Assembly (NCBI RefSeq): GCF_036884255.1
Contig: NZ_CP145605.1
Span: 4,216,001-4,280,000, forward strand
DNA: 64,000 bases
Direction: 5' to 3'
Origin: Paenibacillus tundrae
GTDB taxonomy: Bacteria; Bacillota; Bacilli; Paenibacillales; Paenibacillaceae
The translations under genes and the position numbers were made by a program. Below are positions 8,809-16,814 of the stretch, piece by piece. The notes below the pieces were generated by a model. That model saw nothing but the letters and a program-made list of their open reading frames with translations. It had not been told where the DNA came from and made no database searches. The stretch's first letter is position 1. Every line of letters begins with the position of its first letter.

Positions 8809-8946
8809 ATGAGGTACCTCCTTTTAATCAGAGCCTATGCCAGTCTTACAACCCGATCTTATAACCTGGTACTAAGACTTGGCTTAACCTTATTATAATC
8901 CCTTTTGCCCAAAAAAGGAAAGGACCTTTCTCATAACTCATCTAAG

Positions 8947-10371
8947 TTACATGCCAATGGCTTTTCCATCTACCGCCAGCATCGCTTCCCCCATAATCTC
9001 CGACAACGTCGGGTGAGGGTGGATCGTCTGTCCAACTTCCCATGGTGTAGCATCAAGCATTTGTGCCAAAGAAGCCTCGGCAATAAGTTCCGTCACATGG
9101 GTTCCAATCATATGTACACCCAATATATCATTCGTTTTGACGTCAGCAATCACCTTCACGAAACCATCCCGGCTACCTTGTACGAGTGATTTACCAATGG
9201 CTTGAAACGGAAACTTACCTGTCTTCACTTCATATCCACGCTCTTTCGCCTCAGTCTCCGTAAATCCGATGCTTGCCGCCTCAGGACGTGTATAGACACA
9301 GCGTGGTATCCGGTGAGATTCTACTGCGTGAACCTGCTCGCCCGCGATATGATTCACAGCGAGGATGCCTTCATGACTTGCGGCATGTGCCAGTTGCAAT
9401 CCACCGATACAGTCACCAATCGCATAGATATGTCCTTCGCCAGTTTGCAGGTGCTTGTTCACCGCAATGAATCCTCGCTCCAACTTGATATCCGTGTTCT
9501 CCAGTCCAATATTTTCAACATTCGCCTGTCTTCCTACAGATACGAGCATTTTCTCTGCTGTTAATGTCTCTTGTTTGTTATTTCCCAGCTCAACATCGAT
9601 CTGGATCCCGTCCTTCTGTGCGATATACGTTTCTGTCAGAATCTTGCTTCCTGTGAGGAAACGAACACCACGTTTGCCGAGCAACCGTTGCATTTCCTTC
9701 GCCACGTCTTCATCCTCTGCTGGAAGTACATGTTCCGCCGCTTCCACCACCGTGATTTCAACACCAAAGTCATTCAGCATTGAAGCCCATTCTAGTCCGA
9801 TTACGCCGCCACCTACAATAATGAGGGAAGCAGGAAGCTCATCCATCCGCAATGCCTCGTCACTACTCATAATGTACTGACCATCCGGCTCTAGACCAGG
9901 CAATACACGTGGACGGGAACCTGTAGCAATAATAAGGTTAGTCGGTACAACAGTGTCCATTTCACCATCTTCAAACTCGACAGCAACCGCTCCACTTTGC
10001 GGGGAGAAGATGGATGGCCCGATTACGCGTCCATTGGCGTGTACAACTTGAATTTTATTTTTTTTCATTAAATACTGAACACCTTGATGTAATTGCTCAA
10101 CGATCGCATCTTTACGTGCCTGCACTTTCGGGAATACAAGCGTTGACCCAGTTGTTTCTATGCCATAGGTTTCGCTCTCTTGAATTTCAGCGTATACTTC
10201 CGCACTTCGGAGTAATGCCTTGCTAGGAACACAGCCACGATGCAGGCAGGTTCCTCCAAGCTTGTCCTTTTCAATAATCACGACTTGCTTACCAAGTTGA
10301 GCCGCTCGAATGGCAGCTACATATCCCCCGGTTCCTCCTCCAAGAATGGCAACATCACATGTAATAGGCAT
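8947..10371 (-). CDS. lpdV: Dihydrolipoyl dehydrogenase (E3)
   Basis: The FAD- and NAD-dependent E3 that reoxidises the lipoyl group. The N-terminus has the FAD fold (AILGGGTGGYVAAIRAA) and the redox disulfide GGTCLHRGCVPSKALL near residues 41-56. A second nucleotide fold (IIVGGGVIGLEWASML) binds NAD. AIGDCIGGLQLAH precedes the C-terminal interface domain, which holds the catalytic HPHPTLSE. It is 474 aa. GGAG lies 9 bases before the ATG. It heads the BKD cluster, so it is likely the dedicated E3 (lpdV type) rather than the pyruvate dehydrogenase copy. The upstream 245 bases are shared with a divergent gene. Confidence 0.94.
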   Translation of the reverse strand: MPITCDVAILGGGTGGYVAAIRAAQLGKQVVIIEKDKLGGTCLHRGCVPSKALLRSAEVYAEIQESETYGIETTGSTLVFPKVQARKDAIVEQLHQGVQYLMKKNKIQVVHANGRVIGPSIFSPQSGAVAVEFEDGEMDTVVPTNLIIATGSRPRVLPGLEPDGQYIMSSDEALRMDELPASLIIVGGGVIGLEWASMLNDFGVEITVVEAAEHVLPAEDEDVAKEMQRLLGKRGVRFLTGSKILTETYIAQKDGIQIDVELGNNKQETLTAEKMLVSVGRQANVENIGLENTDIKLERGFIAVNKHLQTGEGHIYAIGDCIGGLQLAHAASHEGILAVNHIAGEQVHAVESHRIPRCVYTRPEAASIGFTETEAKERGYEVKTGKFPFQAIGKSLVQGSRDGFVKVIADVKTNDILGVHMIGTHVTELIAEASLAQMLDATPWEVGQTIHPHPTLSEIMGEAMLAVDGKAIGM

Positions 10372-10622
10372 CTTATCTGTTCTCCTCTATGGTTATAATA
10401 ATTTCGATCATGTTGTATGAGTAATAATACAATTCCGATAAATCTTTCTTATGTTGTAGCTATAATCCGCTATACTCCATTGTACTCTCCTTCACCTAGC
10501 AACTCAAAGTTTACCCTTAACGCCATGGACAGCTCAACGAAACCAAGCTATGATGGAATTAGACATCACCTGTAAGCGCAACCTTTATTTAACGTCGATA
10601 TAAGGCAGAAAGGGTTATGATG
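10372..10622. other. Divergent intergenic region, lpdV / DUF2627 gene
   Basis: This gap must hold the promoter of the BKD cluster (minus) and that of the DUF2627 gene (plus). I see an inverted repeat TTGTAT...ATACAA at 10414-10433, about 45 bases before the lpdV start, which could be an operator. I see no clear sigma-54 -24/-12 element of the kind used by BkdR in B. subtilis. Confidence 0.4.
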
Positions 10623-10934
10623 ATGAATACAAGGCTTGTCTTTGCGCGTTTCTTGGCTATTATGGTTCTGGTTATACCCGGATTGATGGCGATGAAGGGT
10701 TTTCTAATGATGAAAGATGCGCTTTTCCTCTTTTACGCCGAGCACGGTAATGAGCAGATCTCACCAGGATTCCAGTGGCTGTCCTTTGGCGGCGGACTTG
10801 TCCTATTTGCAGCAGGTATGAGCTTTCTCGGAGGCTGGATTCTGTTTCGTGACCGCAAGAGAAATTATGTAGGCCCTCGTTTTCGTTCCAAAAGCACACC
10901 TGAAGCGACTGAGACGCCCGGAGGGACTTCATAA
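10623..10934 (+). CDS. yqzF: DUF2627 membrane protein (YqzF-like)
   Basis: A small protein of unknown function with two membrane segments: RFLAIMVLVIPGLMAMKGF near the N-terminus and WLSFGGGLVLFAAGMSFLGG in the middle. The conserved end is ILFRDRKRNYVGPRF. This matches the DUF2627 family, whose B. subtilis member YqzF also lies close to the bkd and spo0A genes. Three ATGs occur in a row (10617, 10620, 10623). AAGGG at 10610 gives the third the best spacing, 8 bases. A terminator overlaps the stop codon, so this is probably a single-gene transcript. Confidence 0.82.
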   Translation: MNTRLVFARFLAIMVLVIPGLMAMKGFLMMKDALFLFYAEHGNEQISPGFQWLSFGGGLVLFAAGMSFLGGWILFRDRKRNYVGPRFRSKSTPEATETPGGTS

Positions 10935-10947
10935 GTCCGGGCTTTTT
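10917..10947 (+). terminator. Terminator of the DUF2627 gene
   Basis: CCCGGA and TCCGGG pair across a 13-base loop that can itself fold (GACTT, CAT, AAGTC), and the stem is followed by CTTTTTG. The stop codon at 10932 lies within it. Confidence 0.8.
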
Positions 10948-11084
10948 GTCTGTGTATTTACATATAGCAAAATCGATTTTATAGTACGTTATGAAATGGA
11001 CTTAGCCACTTACATTCGTATTTAGGCCACTGGGATCGCCAGGAGACCCTGTTTCACATTTAATACAGATAGGATGAAATAAAC

Positions 11085-11432
11085 GTGATTTCTTTTTTAC
11101 TTACACTCAAACGACTGCTGAAAGGAATTTTTCACGCTTTTAAAGACTCGCAGTTTATCGCTCTATTCACACTGACATTGGCTACCTTACTTTCAGGCAC
11201 TATATTTTACAGCCGTGTAGAGGGTTTACACTGGATAGATGCGCTCTACTTCTGCGCCGTAACTTTAACCACGGTAGGACATCCTGAATTCGTGCCTTCC
11301 ACAGGCTTCAGTAAAGCGTTCACCGTAATCTACATGTTTGCAGGTATTGGTCTTACCTTCGCCATGATTGCCAAAATTACAGCAGGTATTCTATTTCCTC
11401 GCAAAAAGAAGACAGAAGAGAACCCGGAGTAG
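11085..11432 (+). CDS. Two-helix potassium-channel-like protein
   Basis: A 115-aa ion channel family protein: a short amphipathic start, membrane helix near residues 25-45, pore loop and filter (LTTVGHPEFVP near residues 61-71), second membrane helix near residues 78-100, and a basic tail (PRKKKTEE). The filter reads TVGHPEF where potassium channels have TVGYGD and the non-selective NaK channel has TVGDG, so ion selectivity is uncertain. There is no RCK or cyclic-nucleotide domain, so gating is unknown. The start is a GTG with a weak ribosome binding site (AGGATG). It is followed by a hairpin shared with the opposite gene. Confidence 0.82.
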   Translation: MISFLLTLKRLLKGIFHAFKDSQFIALFTLTLATLLSGTIFYSRVEGLHWIDALYFCAVTLTTVGHPEFVPSTGFSKAFTVIYMFAGIGLTFAMIAKITAGILFPRKKKTEENPE

Positions 11433-11444
11433 TCTCCGGGTTAT
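11421..11444. terminator. Bidirectional hairpin between convergent genes
   Basis: A perfect 9-bp stem AACCCGGAG / CTCCGGGTT with loop TAGT, lying at the stop codons of the channel gene and the opposing small gene. Only a weak T-run follows in either direction. Confidence 0.6.
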
Positions 11445-11653
11445 TCGTATAACGCATCCCTAAGTTTTGTCGACATGCGTGATTCTTTGGAAGAGGATTT
11501 AAGAATTGTACGGCGCAAAGCTACATTGCTCGTCTGCAGTTTCTCTACTTCTGACAATAAATCAGCAATGAAGACCTGCGTTGTCTCATCCAATACGGCT
11601 TGTTCCTTCAAGCGATCATATCTCGCCTGTAACTCAGTTAAAACTTCACTCAA
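11441..11653 (-). CDS. Small coiled-coil protein, unknown function
   Basis: About 70 aa, mostly helical with heptad-like spacing of Leu and Val (VLTELQARYDRLKEQAVL, FIADLLSEVEKLQ) and a basic tail. I do not recognise the family. The open frame begins at a GTG at 11662, but GAGAGGTG overlaps that codon. A TTG at 11653, 6 bases after the GAGAGGTG, is the better start. It converges on the channel gene and ends within a shared hairpin. The sequence suggests self-association or a partner-binding role, which is inference only. Confidence 0.6.
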   Translation of the reverse strand: MSEVLTELQARYDRLKEQAVLDETTQVFIADLLSEVEKLQTSNVALRRTILKSSSKESRMSTKLRDALYE

Positions 11654-11798
11654 TTGTAACACCTCTCTCTTTCGTTGCTGGATGGTGACCTGCCGTCGCC
11701 AACCACTTCACATTCCATATAGTAACACAAAGCTGTTAGGATTAGTTCTGGCTCTGAACAAAGATTTTGTGGTACTCTGTAATGGTCGCTTTTTTTGT

Positions 11799-11847
11799 CA
11801 GCATTTTGCAAACTTCAATAATAGGATTATATTTTTGCAAAATGCTG
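11799..11847 (+). promoter_or_regulatory. Perfect inverted repeat over a candidate promoter
   Basis: CAGCATTTTGCAAA (11799-11812) is exactly complementary to the sequence at 11834-11847, with a 21-base gap. A candidate promoter, TTTGCA (11805) and TATATT (11828) with 17 bases between, has its -35 in the left arm and its start point in the right arm. There is no T-run, so it is not a plain terminator. It could be an operator or a 5' hairpin controlling the thymidine-kinase-like gene, whose start is 37 bases downstream. Confidence 0.5.
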
Positions 11848-11883
11848 TTCGTTAATTCTGTATGTGAGAGGAGTAGCAGCATC

Positions 11884-12477
11884 GTGCCAACAGGACGTAT
11901 AACCGTTATTACAGGACCTATGTTTAGTGAAAAATCAGGGGAACTTATTCGCCGCTGCCAAAAGTTAAGCCAATTTGGACGTAAAAAGGTGGTTGCCTAT
12001 AAACCTGCTGAAGATGATCGCTTTGCTCAAGACGAAATTGTTAGCCGGATCGGCTATCGACTGACCGCACACTCCATTCCCCGTCAATTGACGAACGAGC
12101 TGGTGGAGACGATTATAACTCAAACGAAAGATGCAGATGTCGTTGCATTTGATGAAGTTCAATTTTTCAGTAGTGCTATTATGGAGCTTGTATCAGAACT
12201 CGCTTATTGTGGTAAACATGTCATTGTGGATGGACTTAATATGGATTACCGCGGCAAAGAGTTTGGATATATAGGCGGTCTACTTGCGATGGCTGACGAC
12301 ATCGAGAAGCTCTCTGCATTCTGTGCAGTATGTGGAAGCCCCGACGCTGCTTTTACACAGCGAATTGTAAATGGAGAGCCCGTAACCCTTGGCCCCGTAG
12401 TGATGATCGGAGATTCGGAAGCTTATGAGCCACGTTGCCGGAGCTGCTTCATTCCACCACATAAGGTGGAGTGTTAG
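11884..12477 (+). CDS. Thymidine kinase-like protein with altered P-loop
   Basis: A 197-aa class II (cytosolic type) thymidine kinase homologue. Recognisable parts are the P-loop region near residue 11, the Walker B motif VVAFDEVQFF, the lasso-type segment DGLNMDYRGKEFG, and a zinc site CAVCG...CRSCF. The P-loop reads GPMFSEKSGELIRR, whereas the family has GPMFSGKSEELIRR. The lysine and serine remain, but the glycine just before the lysine is Glu, and the first Glu after the serine is Gly. Kinase activity is therefore uncertain. The GTG at 11884 follows AGAGGAG by about 10 bases; the longer open frame from 11767 has no support. The normal tdk of Firmicutes lies near rpmE and prfA, so this is probably a second copy. 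Confidence 0.85.
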   Translation: MPTGRITVITGPMFSEKSGELIRRCQKLSQFGRKKVVAYKPAEDDRFAQDEIVSRIGYRLTAHSIPRQLTNELVETIITQTKDADVVAFDEVQFFSSAIMELVSELAYCGKHVIVDGLNMDYRGKEFGYIGGLLAMADDIEKLSAFCAVCGSPDAAFTQRIVNGEPVTLGPVVMIGDSEAYEPRCRSCFIPPHKVEC

Positions 12478-12545
12478 GATCCTTGTATTTAAATATTGGT
12501 TTCTTAACAGCGAGTTCTGCTACTCCTGAAACCTAATATATTCCC

Positions 12546-12568
12546 AAAGCCCTTAGGGGCTTTTTTTT
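12546..12568 (+). terminator. Terminator of the thymidine kinase-like gene
   Basis: AAGCCC and GGGCTT form a stem across a short loop, followed by eight T residues, about 70 bases past the stop codon. Confidence 0.85.
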
Positions 12569-12675
12569 CTACTATTTACTTTATTATATTTTCTTAAGCG
12601 ATCCTGTTTCAACTCCATCCAATCACCTTCTACCGCCCCGCCCAATGATCTTCCCAGTTTCACATTTAGCAGAAC

Positions 12676-12705
12676 AAAAAAAAGCACCGCGCACTGGCGA
12701 TGCTT
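12676..12705 (-). terminator. Terminator of the zinc-ribbon-like gene
   Basis: On the minus strand GCATCGC and GCGGTGC pair (one G-T pair) around CAGTGC, followed by an eight-T run. It lies just past the stop codon at 12722. Confidence 0.75.
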
Positions 12706-12721
12706 CCACAGATGAATCTCG

Positions 12722-13198
12722 CTAATCGCGAGAGACAAAATATTTGTTGGTCATGTAGTAAGCGTCACCTCGGGACGTTTCCACCATTCCTTTTTTGGCA
12801 TCCAGAAATACAATCTCTTTACACTTCGTGCAATACCACTTCGTACGCTTGTAAGGAGATTCTGTCACGTAAGCCGTGCCACATTTGCAATCAATCTTCA
12901 TCAATAATTCGGTTGATTTATAAGCACTGGACAAGCGTTCCAGGTTATCCTGTTGCTGTGTAGGCATAATCGTCTGTTGATAATCGGATAAATGATTCTG
13001 AACCTTAAAGTCTGCCACAAGACCAGCGTTTAATCCAAAGAACTCCTTGCCGATCTCAGTCACGAAGCGCTTCTCATTTCTGTAGCAATCCAGCCACTCA
13101 ATAATTTGCTTGTTAGACAGTGGAACCGTACCCTTGATACCGCTGTTTAAGGTGTAGGTCATGATGTATAAAGTATCGTCTTGTCTACCTGAGTACAT
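12722..13198 (-). CDS. Hypothetical protein with C-terminal zinc-ribbon-like motif
   Basis: A 158-aa protein I do not recognise. The N-terminal two thirds look globular (QIIEWLDCYRNEKRFVTEIG), then CKCGTAYVTE and WYCTKCKEIVFLD give a CxC...CxxC pattern that could bind one zinc ion. It ends with Tyr- and Met-rich sequence. A strong ribosome binding site (AAGGAGG, 6 bases before ATG) and a clear terminator support a real, separately transcribed gene. A nucleic-acid or protein-binding role is possible but not shown. Confidence 0.78.
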   Translation of the reverse strand: MYSGRQDDTLYIMTYTLNSGIKGTVPLSNKQIIEWLDCYRNEKRFVTEIGKEFFGLNAGLVADFKVQNHLSDYQQTIMPTQQQDNLERLSSAYKSTELLMKIDCKCGTAYVTESPYKRTKWYCTKCKEIVFLDAKKGMVETSRGDAYYMTNKYFVSRD

Positions 13199-13250
13199 TA
13201 GAATCCTCCTTCGAATACATTTGCTAATGTACTACAAAAACGCGCATAAA

Positions 13251-13496
13251 TCAAAGTAATGTTATTTCCTTAGCGCATCTTTTTGAATTAAATGGGAACC
13301 ATTTCCTTACAATCAGCAGTCGTTTTACAGGAACTGCATACACCTGCAACTTTTCCCTTTGGATCTCCATGAAAATATAATTTTGACCTTTTTCTGGCAC
13401 AGCGAGCAGAAGTACCTCCTCTCTACTTGGGTAGTCTAATTCAATCATTTTACTGCGTTTTGAGACTATCTGGATCCGCATAAAAAGCCAAATCAC
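13251..13496 (-). CDS. Possible small protein, unknown function
   Basis: An 81-codon frame from a GTG at 13496 with a modest GAGAG five bases upstream. The sequence looks protein-like, with a charged strand pattern (IELDYPSREEVLLLAVPEK, IFMEIQREKLQVYAVPVKR), but I recognise no family. It has no terminator of its own. It lies between two convincing genes on the same strand, in a stretch that otherwise lacks coding sequence. It may be spurious. Confidence 0.35.
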   Translation of the reverse strand: MIWLFMRIQIVSKRSKMIELDYPSREEVLLLAVPEKGQNYIFMEIQREKLQVYAVPVKRLLIVRKWFPFNSKRCAKEITLL

Positions 13497-13656
13497 TTCA
13501 TCTCTCTCACTCTTCCTTAATGTCTACTTCTTCCCAAATGGTTCTTGAGGCTGTGCAATTATGCTCTTATGTATACGTAACCAAGTTGTGCATGGCTATC
13601 TCATAAACTATTCGACGTTTTTATTATATTTCCTGTTTTTATTATCGCTATACATA

Positions 13657-13716
13657 TAAAAAAACCGACAAAACATGTCTCTTCTCTTAACATCAAAAAG
13701 AAAAGCTGCGTCGGTT
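13657..13716 (-). terminator. Terminator of the YiiX-like gene
   Basis: On the minus strand AACCGAC and GTCGGTT form the base of a hairpin with a long loop of about 40 bases, followed by seven T residues. It begins a few bases beyond the stop codon at 13725. Confidence 0.6.
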
Positions 13717-13724
13717 ATGTTACT

Positions 13725-14369
13725 TTATTTATAATACGTACCTAATACTTCAAGTGCAGATGACCGCTCGATGCGAAAAGGATAGATATACCCCATGTTC
13801 AATCGTTTGAACTTTCTCCCCCATAGATCAAGGCCAGATGTAAACTGATAAGCCTGATATATAAATTTGGAGCAGTAATTGCGTTCAATGCTACGCAGAT
13901 TCGTCTGTAAACGATACAGTTTGACCTGTGGATAATACTCTTGCACCCATTCTGCGGCTCTTAGACCTGCCATATTCATCCGAGATCGAAAAACAATAAA
14001 ACGATCCCCTGCATAAAACCGATTTAGATACCACTCCATCGTATCCGCAAATACAGGTCCATAAGGATGCACATGATAGATCTTACCGTCGAGCCCAATA
14101 ATGCCCATATGTCCAGCATAATATGTGGACTCTGAGCTCGGCGTATATACGATGTCTCCTGGTTCTAGCTTAATCTCACTTATATCAGCAATCGGCCGAT
14201 CCTGCTGCAGTCGTCTTGCAGCGGTACGTTCACGTCTTCGTTCCACCAACAGTCGATGCAATGCACCTGCTAACGCCAAATAAATAACGGAGCCTTTTAT
14301 TTTCTTTTTCCTTAATAAGTTAAGCCACTGTACGATCTGGGTGGATGCACGTCGAAACACATTCTTCAT
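13725..14369 (-). CDS. YiiX/NlpC-P60-like cysteine hydrolase family protein
   Basis: About 214 aa. After a basic N-terminal stretch, the core has LEPGDIVYTPS, YAGHMGIIGLDGKIYHVHP and NYCSKFIYQAYQF. These correspond to the strand, the catalytic His and the catalytic Cys of circularly permuted NlpC/P60 (YiiX/YebB) proteins, where Cys follows His. Such proteins cleave amide or thioester bonds, and some act on cell wall peptides. The hydrophobic segment near residues 26-38 (VIYLALAGALHRLL) is short and not a clear signal peptide. ATG 14369 follows TGGAGG by 9 bases; the frame opens at 14387. Substrate unknown. Confidence 0.78.
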   Translation of the reverse strand: MKNVFRRASTQIVQWLNLLRKKKIKGSVIYLALAGALHRLLVERRRERTAARRLQQDRPIADISEIKLEPGDIVYTPSSESTYYAGHMGIIGLDGKIYHVHPYGPVFADTMEWYLNRFYAGDRFIVFRSRMNMAGLRAAEWVQEYYPQVKLYRLQTNLRSIERNYCSKFIYQAYQFTSGLDLWGRKFKRLNMGYIYPFRIERSSALEVLGTYYK

Positions 14370-14511
14370 TAATGTCTGCCTCCACAATGATTGAGTTGGT
14401 TTATCAAGCTGTTATGCTCTCTAAGCCTATTATAGACAGTGGAGCATAACCGATCAATTAGACTGCTTATATAGAATGTACAGATCAGGGAGATTCATAC
14501 AACTCCTATGT

Positions 14512-14548
14512 AAAAAAGCAGCTCTGGGTTATCCCAAAGCCGCTTCCT
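14512..14548 (-). terminator. Terminator of the ferredoxin-NADP reductase gene
   Basis: On the minus strand AAGCGGCTTTGGG and CCCAGAGCTGCTT pair with a few mismatches around loop ATAA, then TTTTTT. It lies about 50 bases past the stop codon. Confidence 0.82.
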
Positions 14549-14595
14549 TTTTGAATACTTATTTAGTCCAAATCCACATATTTGATCCTATCCAT

Positions 14596-15633
14596 TTACT
14601 CTTCTGTAACGCCAAGAGCTTTGTTTTTCTCTTTAAATCTGCTGTTATGGGAAGATACATAAGCTACTTTATCAGCCTCTGGATCCATATACAGCTTCGC
14701 ACTATTTACCGCAAGTGCTGCGTCCGTAAACGTACCTGCAATGAGATGCAGTTTACTGCCATAGTTTACAAAATCCCCTGCCGCAAACACTCCGGGAATA
14801 TTCGTATGTAACTTCTCGGATACGCTCACATGCCATTCACCAAGATCTAAACCCCAGTCACGGATAGGCCCAAAATCACTCTTCATTCCGTGGTTAACAA
14901 TAATGGCATCCACATCGAGCAATTCACTTTCACCCGTTTCAATGTGAGAAATGGTTACTTGCTCAATAACTTCACCATTCGTGCTATGCAATGTTTCCAC
15001 AGCATACGGGGTACGCACATCCACCGAAGATTCCTTCATACGCAGGACGTTACGCTCCAATCCACCAAACCGCTCACGACGATGCACGACGGTCACCTGT
15101 TCAGCCAGTGGTTCAAGCTCGTTTGCCCAATCGACAGCGGAATCTCCCCCGCCAGAGATTAATACCTTTTTACCACGGAAAGGTTCCAACTCCTGTACGG
15201 TATAATGAAGGTTGGTCACCTCAAAACGATCAGCACCTTCAATCTCAAGCTTAGCCATCTTGTAGATACCATAACCAATGGCCATGATGACGGTTCTAGT
15301 CCAATGCTTTTCCCCTGTGGAGGAAGTCAATATAATAGTTCCATCTGGCTGACGCTCGAATCCTTCAATCTGTTGCTCAAACACCAGGGTTGGCTCAAAT
15401 GTTCTAGCCTGTTGTTCCAACTGCTTAATCAGATCAGCACATAATGTAGGTGTAACACCGCCCACATCCCAGATCATCTTCTCAGGATAAAACAACATGC
15501 GTCCTCCAAGCTGATCCCGAGCCTCAATTAATTTGGTCTTCATATCACGCATACCGCTATAAAATGCAGAGTACATCCCGGCTGGGCCCCCGCCAATAAT
15601 TGTTACATCATACAATTCCAATGGTTGGTCCAT
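14596..15633 (-). CDS. Ferredoxin--NADP reductase (thioredoxin reductase-like)
   Basis: A 345-aa flavoprotein of the YumC/YcgT type. It has an FAD fold ([18 protein letters not shown]), an NADPH fold ([17 protein letters not shown] then [10 protein letters not shown]) and a C-terminal FAD motif ([15 protein letters not shown]). The CxxC redox pair of true thioredoxin reductases is absent, so it probably moves electrons between NADPH and ferredoxin or flavodoxin. The ATG at 15633 follows GGAGGTAACGTA; the frame is open to 15696, across a Fur-box-like site. That site, 40-60 bases upstream of the start, suggests iron repression, as known for B. subtilis ycgT. A role in reducing imported ferric siderophore is inference. 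Confidence 0.9.
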   Translation of the reverse strand: MDQPLELYDVTIIGGGPAGMYSAFYSGMRDMKTKLIEARDQLGGRMLFYPEKMIWDVGGVTPTLCADLIKQLEQQARTFEPTLVFEQQIEGFERQPDGTIILTSSTGEKHWTRTVIMAIGYGIYKMAKLEIEGADRFEVTNLHYTVQELEPFRGKKVLISGGGDSAVDWANELEPLAEQVTVVHRRERFGGLERNVLRMKESSVDVRTPYAVETLHSTNGEVIEQVTISHIETGESELLDVDAIIVNHGMKSDFGPIRDWGLDLGEWHVSVSEKLHTNIPGVFAAGDFVNYGSKLHLIAGTFTDAALAVNSAKLYMDPEADKVAYVSSHNSRFKEKNKALGVTEE

Positions 15634-15674
15634 TACGTTACCTCCGTTATTTCGATCCATAACACGCGACCATT

Positions 15675-15695
15675 TGATATCGATTCTCATTATCA
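15675..15695. promoter_or_regulatory. Fur-box-like site upstream of the reductase gene
   Basis: On the minus strand GATAATGAGAATCGATATC matches the 19-base Fur consensus GATAATGATAATCATTATC at 16 positions. It lies 42-62 bases before the reductase start, where binding would block a promoter. Confidence 0.72.
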
Positions 15696-15791
15696 TTCAA
15701 TACCTAGTGTAATGGGAAACTTATCAAAATACAATGGATATTTAACAAACATTTTTTGTACAAAGATGATATTTATCTCATCGTACTCTGT

Positions 15792-16814
15792 TTACTTCAC
15801 TTTTGGTGCATCCAGCAAGTGTTCAACAACAAAATCAAGTTGCTTGTTAATGGAGTATATATCTGAGTAATAAAAGAAATTAAAATCAATTTCTATCAAA
15901 CGGCCTTCTTTGACAGCTGGAATACTACTCCAGATCGGATTATCTGACAAATTGTCCATTCCCTCATATGCGGAACGGAACAGATAGTCCCCTACGTATT
16001 CAGGTAAAACTTCCATAGATACGGTAGAGCCAGCAGCCTCTGAAGTCACATCAATTTTCTGTTGGACAACTTCTGGCGCCTTCATCCCCAGATACTCGTA
16101 TACCACTTGCGAGCCTCGGCCAAATTGCTTGCTTTCCACGACGGCCATCCCTTTGAATCCGCCTTCTACAATGGAAATTGTTTTATCGAGGATACCTGCG
16201 TCTGCTAGTATTTTCTTACTTTCTTCAACTTTGCTGTTCAGATCGGAAAGTAATTTCTCCGCTTCTTGTTCTTTGCCAAAAATAGTTGCGATGTTCACAA
16301 GTCTCTCTTCAGTTGTCAATTTCTCATAGGGGATATACACTGTAGGCGCGATATCTTTTAATAGATCATATGTCTCCTCCGAAGGAACAATAATCAAATC
16401 TGGATCAAGATCGATGACTGCTTCAGGATTAGGTTCAAACCATGTACCTAACGAGTTAACACCTTCAAGCTCGTTTTTGTATGCAGCCCCATCATATACG
16501 TCTGATGTAGCAATTGGTTTAATTCCCAGTGCCACTACATCTCCCTGAAGATAGAGTACAACGACTCTTTTAGGGTTAGCTGGTACAACAACATCACCTT
16601 TAACTGTAGACACAGTACGGGTGCCACTATCCGTGTTCACCTGATTGCCTGGCTCTGATGTTGCAGCTACTGTTGTATTGGTTTTATTGGAGCTCGCTCC
16701 CGTACTCTCACTTGCCATTGGCGTGGCTGAACCCGCCCCACATGCAGCTAACATCATGGTTAAGCTTAACAAGGCGACTAAAAACATACCTGTTGTTGTT
16801 TTCTTTCTTCTCAT
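15792..16814 (-). CDS. Iron-siderophore ABC transporter substrate-binding lipoprotein (internal start)
   Basis: The same frame read from the internal ATG at 16814 gives a normal 340-aa binding protein: basic start MRRKKTTTG, hydrophobic core, lipobox LAAC, a Ser/Thr-rich linker, then the helical-backbone binding fold of the FecB/FeuA family (VVVPANPKRVVVLYLQGD, ALGIKPIATSDV, DLDPDLIIVPSEE). It would sit on the outer face of the membrane and deliver ferric siderophore to an ABC permease, which is not in this window. GGAGGG lies 9 bases before the ATG, and a promoter and Fur box lie just upstream, so separate iron-repressed expression is likely. Confidence 0.75.
   Translation of the reverse strand: MRRKKTTTGMFLVALLSLTMMLAACGAGSATPMASESTGASSNKTNTTVAATSEPGNQVNTDSGTRTVSTVKGDVVVPANPKRVVVLYLQGDVVALGIKPIATSDVYDGAAYKNELEGVNSLGTWFEPNPEAVIDLDPDLIIVPSEETYDLLKDIAPTVYIPYEKLTTEERLVNIATIFGKEQEAEKLLSDLNSKVEESKKILADAGILDKTISIVEGGFKGMAVVESKQFGRGSQVVYEYLGMKAPEVVQQKIDVTSEAAGSTVSMEVLPEYVGDYLFRSAYEGMDNLSDNPIWSSIPAVKEGRLIEIDFNFFYYSDIYSINKQLDFVVEHLLDAPKVK

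Larger units (their letters stand above)
13199..13724. other. Intergenic stretch with one weak ORF
   Basis: These 526 bases lie between the zinc-ribbon-like gene and the YiiX-like gene. They hold the weak 81-codon frame listed separately, an AT-rich stretch near 13610-13660 that may carry promoters, and the terminator of the YiiX-like gene at the right end. I see no RNA gene or other element. Confidence 0.5.

Noticed and set aside
10372..10622. Sigma-54 promoter for the BKD cluster, as for BkdR in B. subtilis
   Set aside because: No TGGCAC-N5-TTGC type pair was found on the minus strand.
11767..11883. Hydrophobic N-terminal extension of the thymidine-kinase-like frame
   Set aside because: It crosses the promoter and inverted repeat, and the GTG at 11884 has a good ribosome binding site and gives the normal family start.
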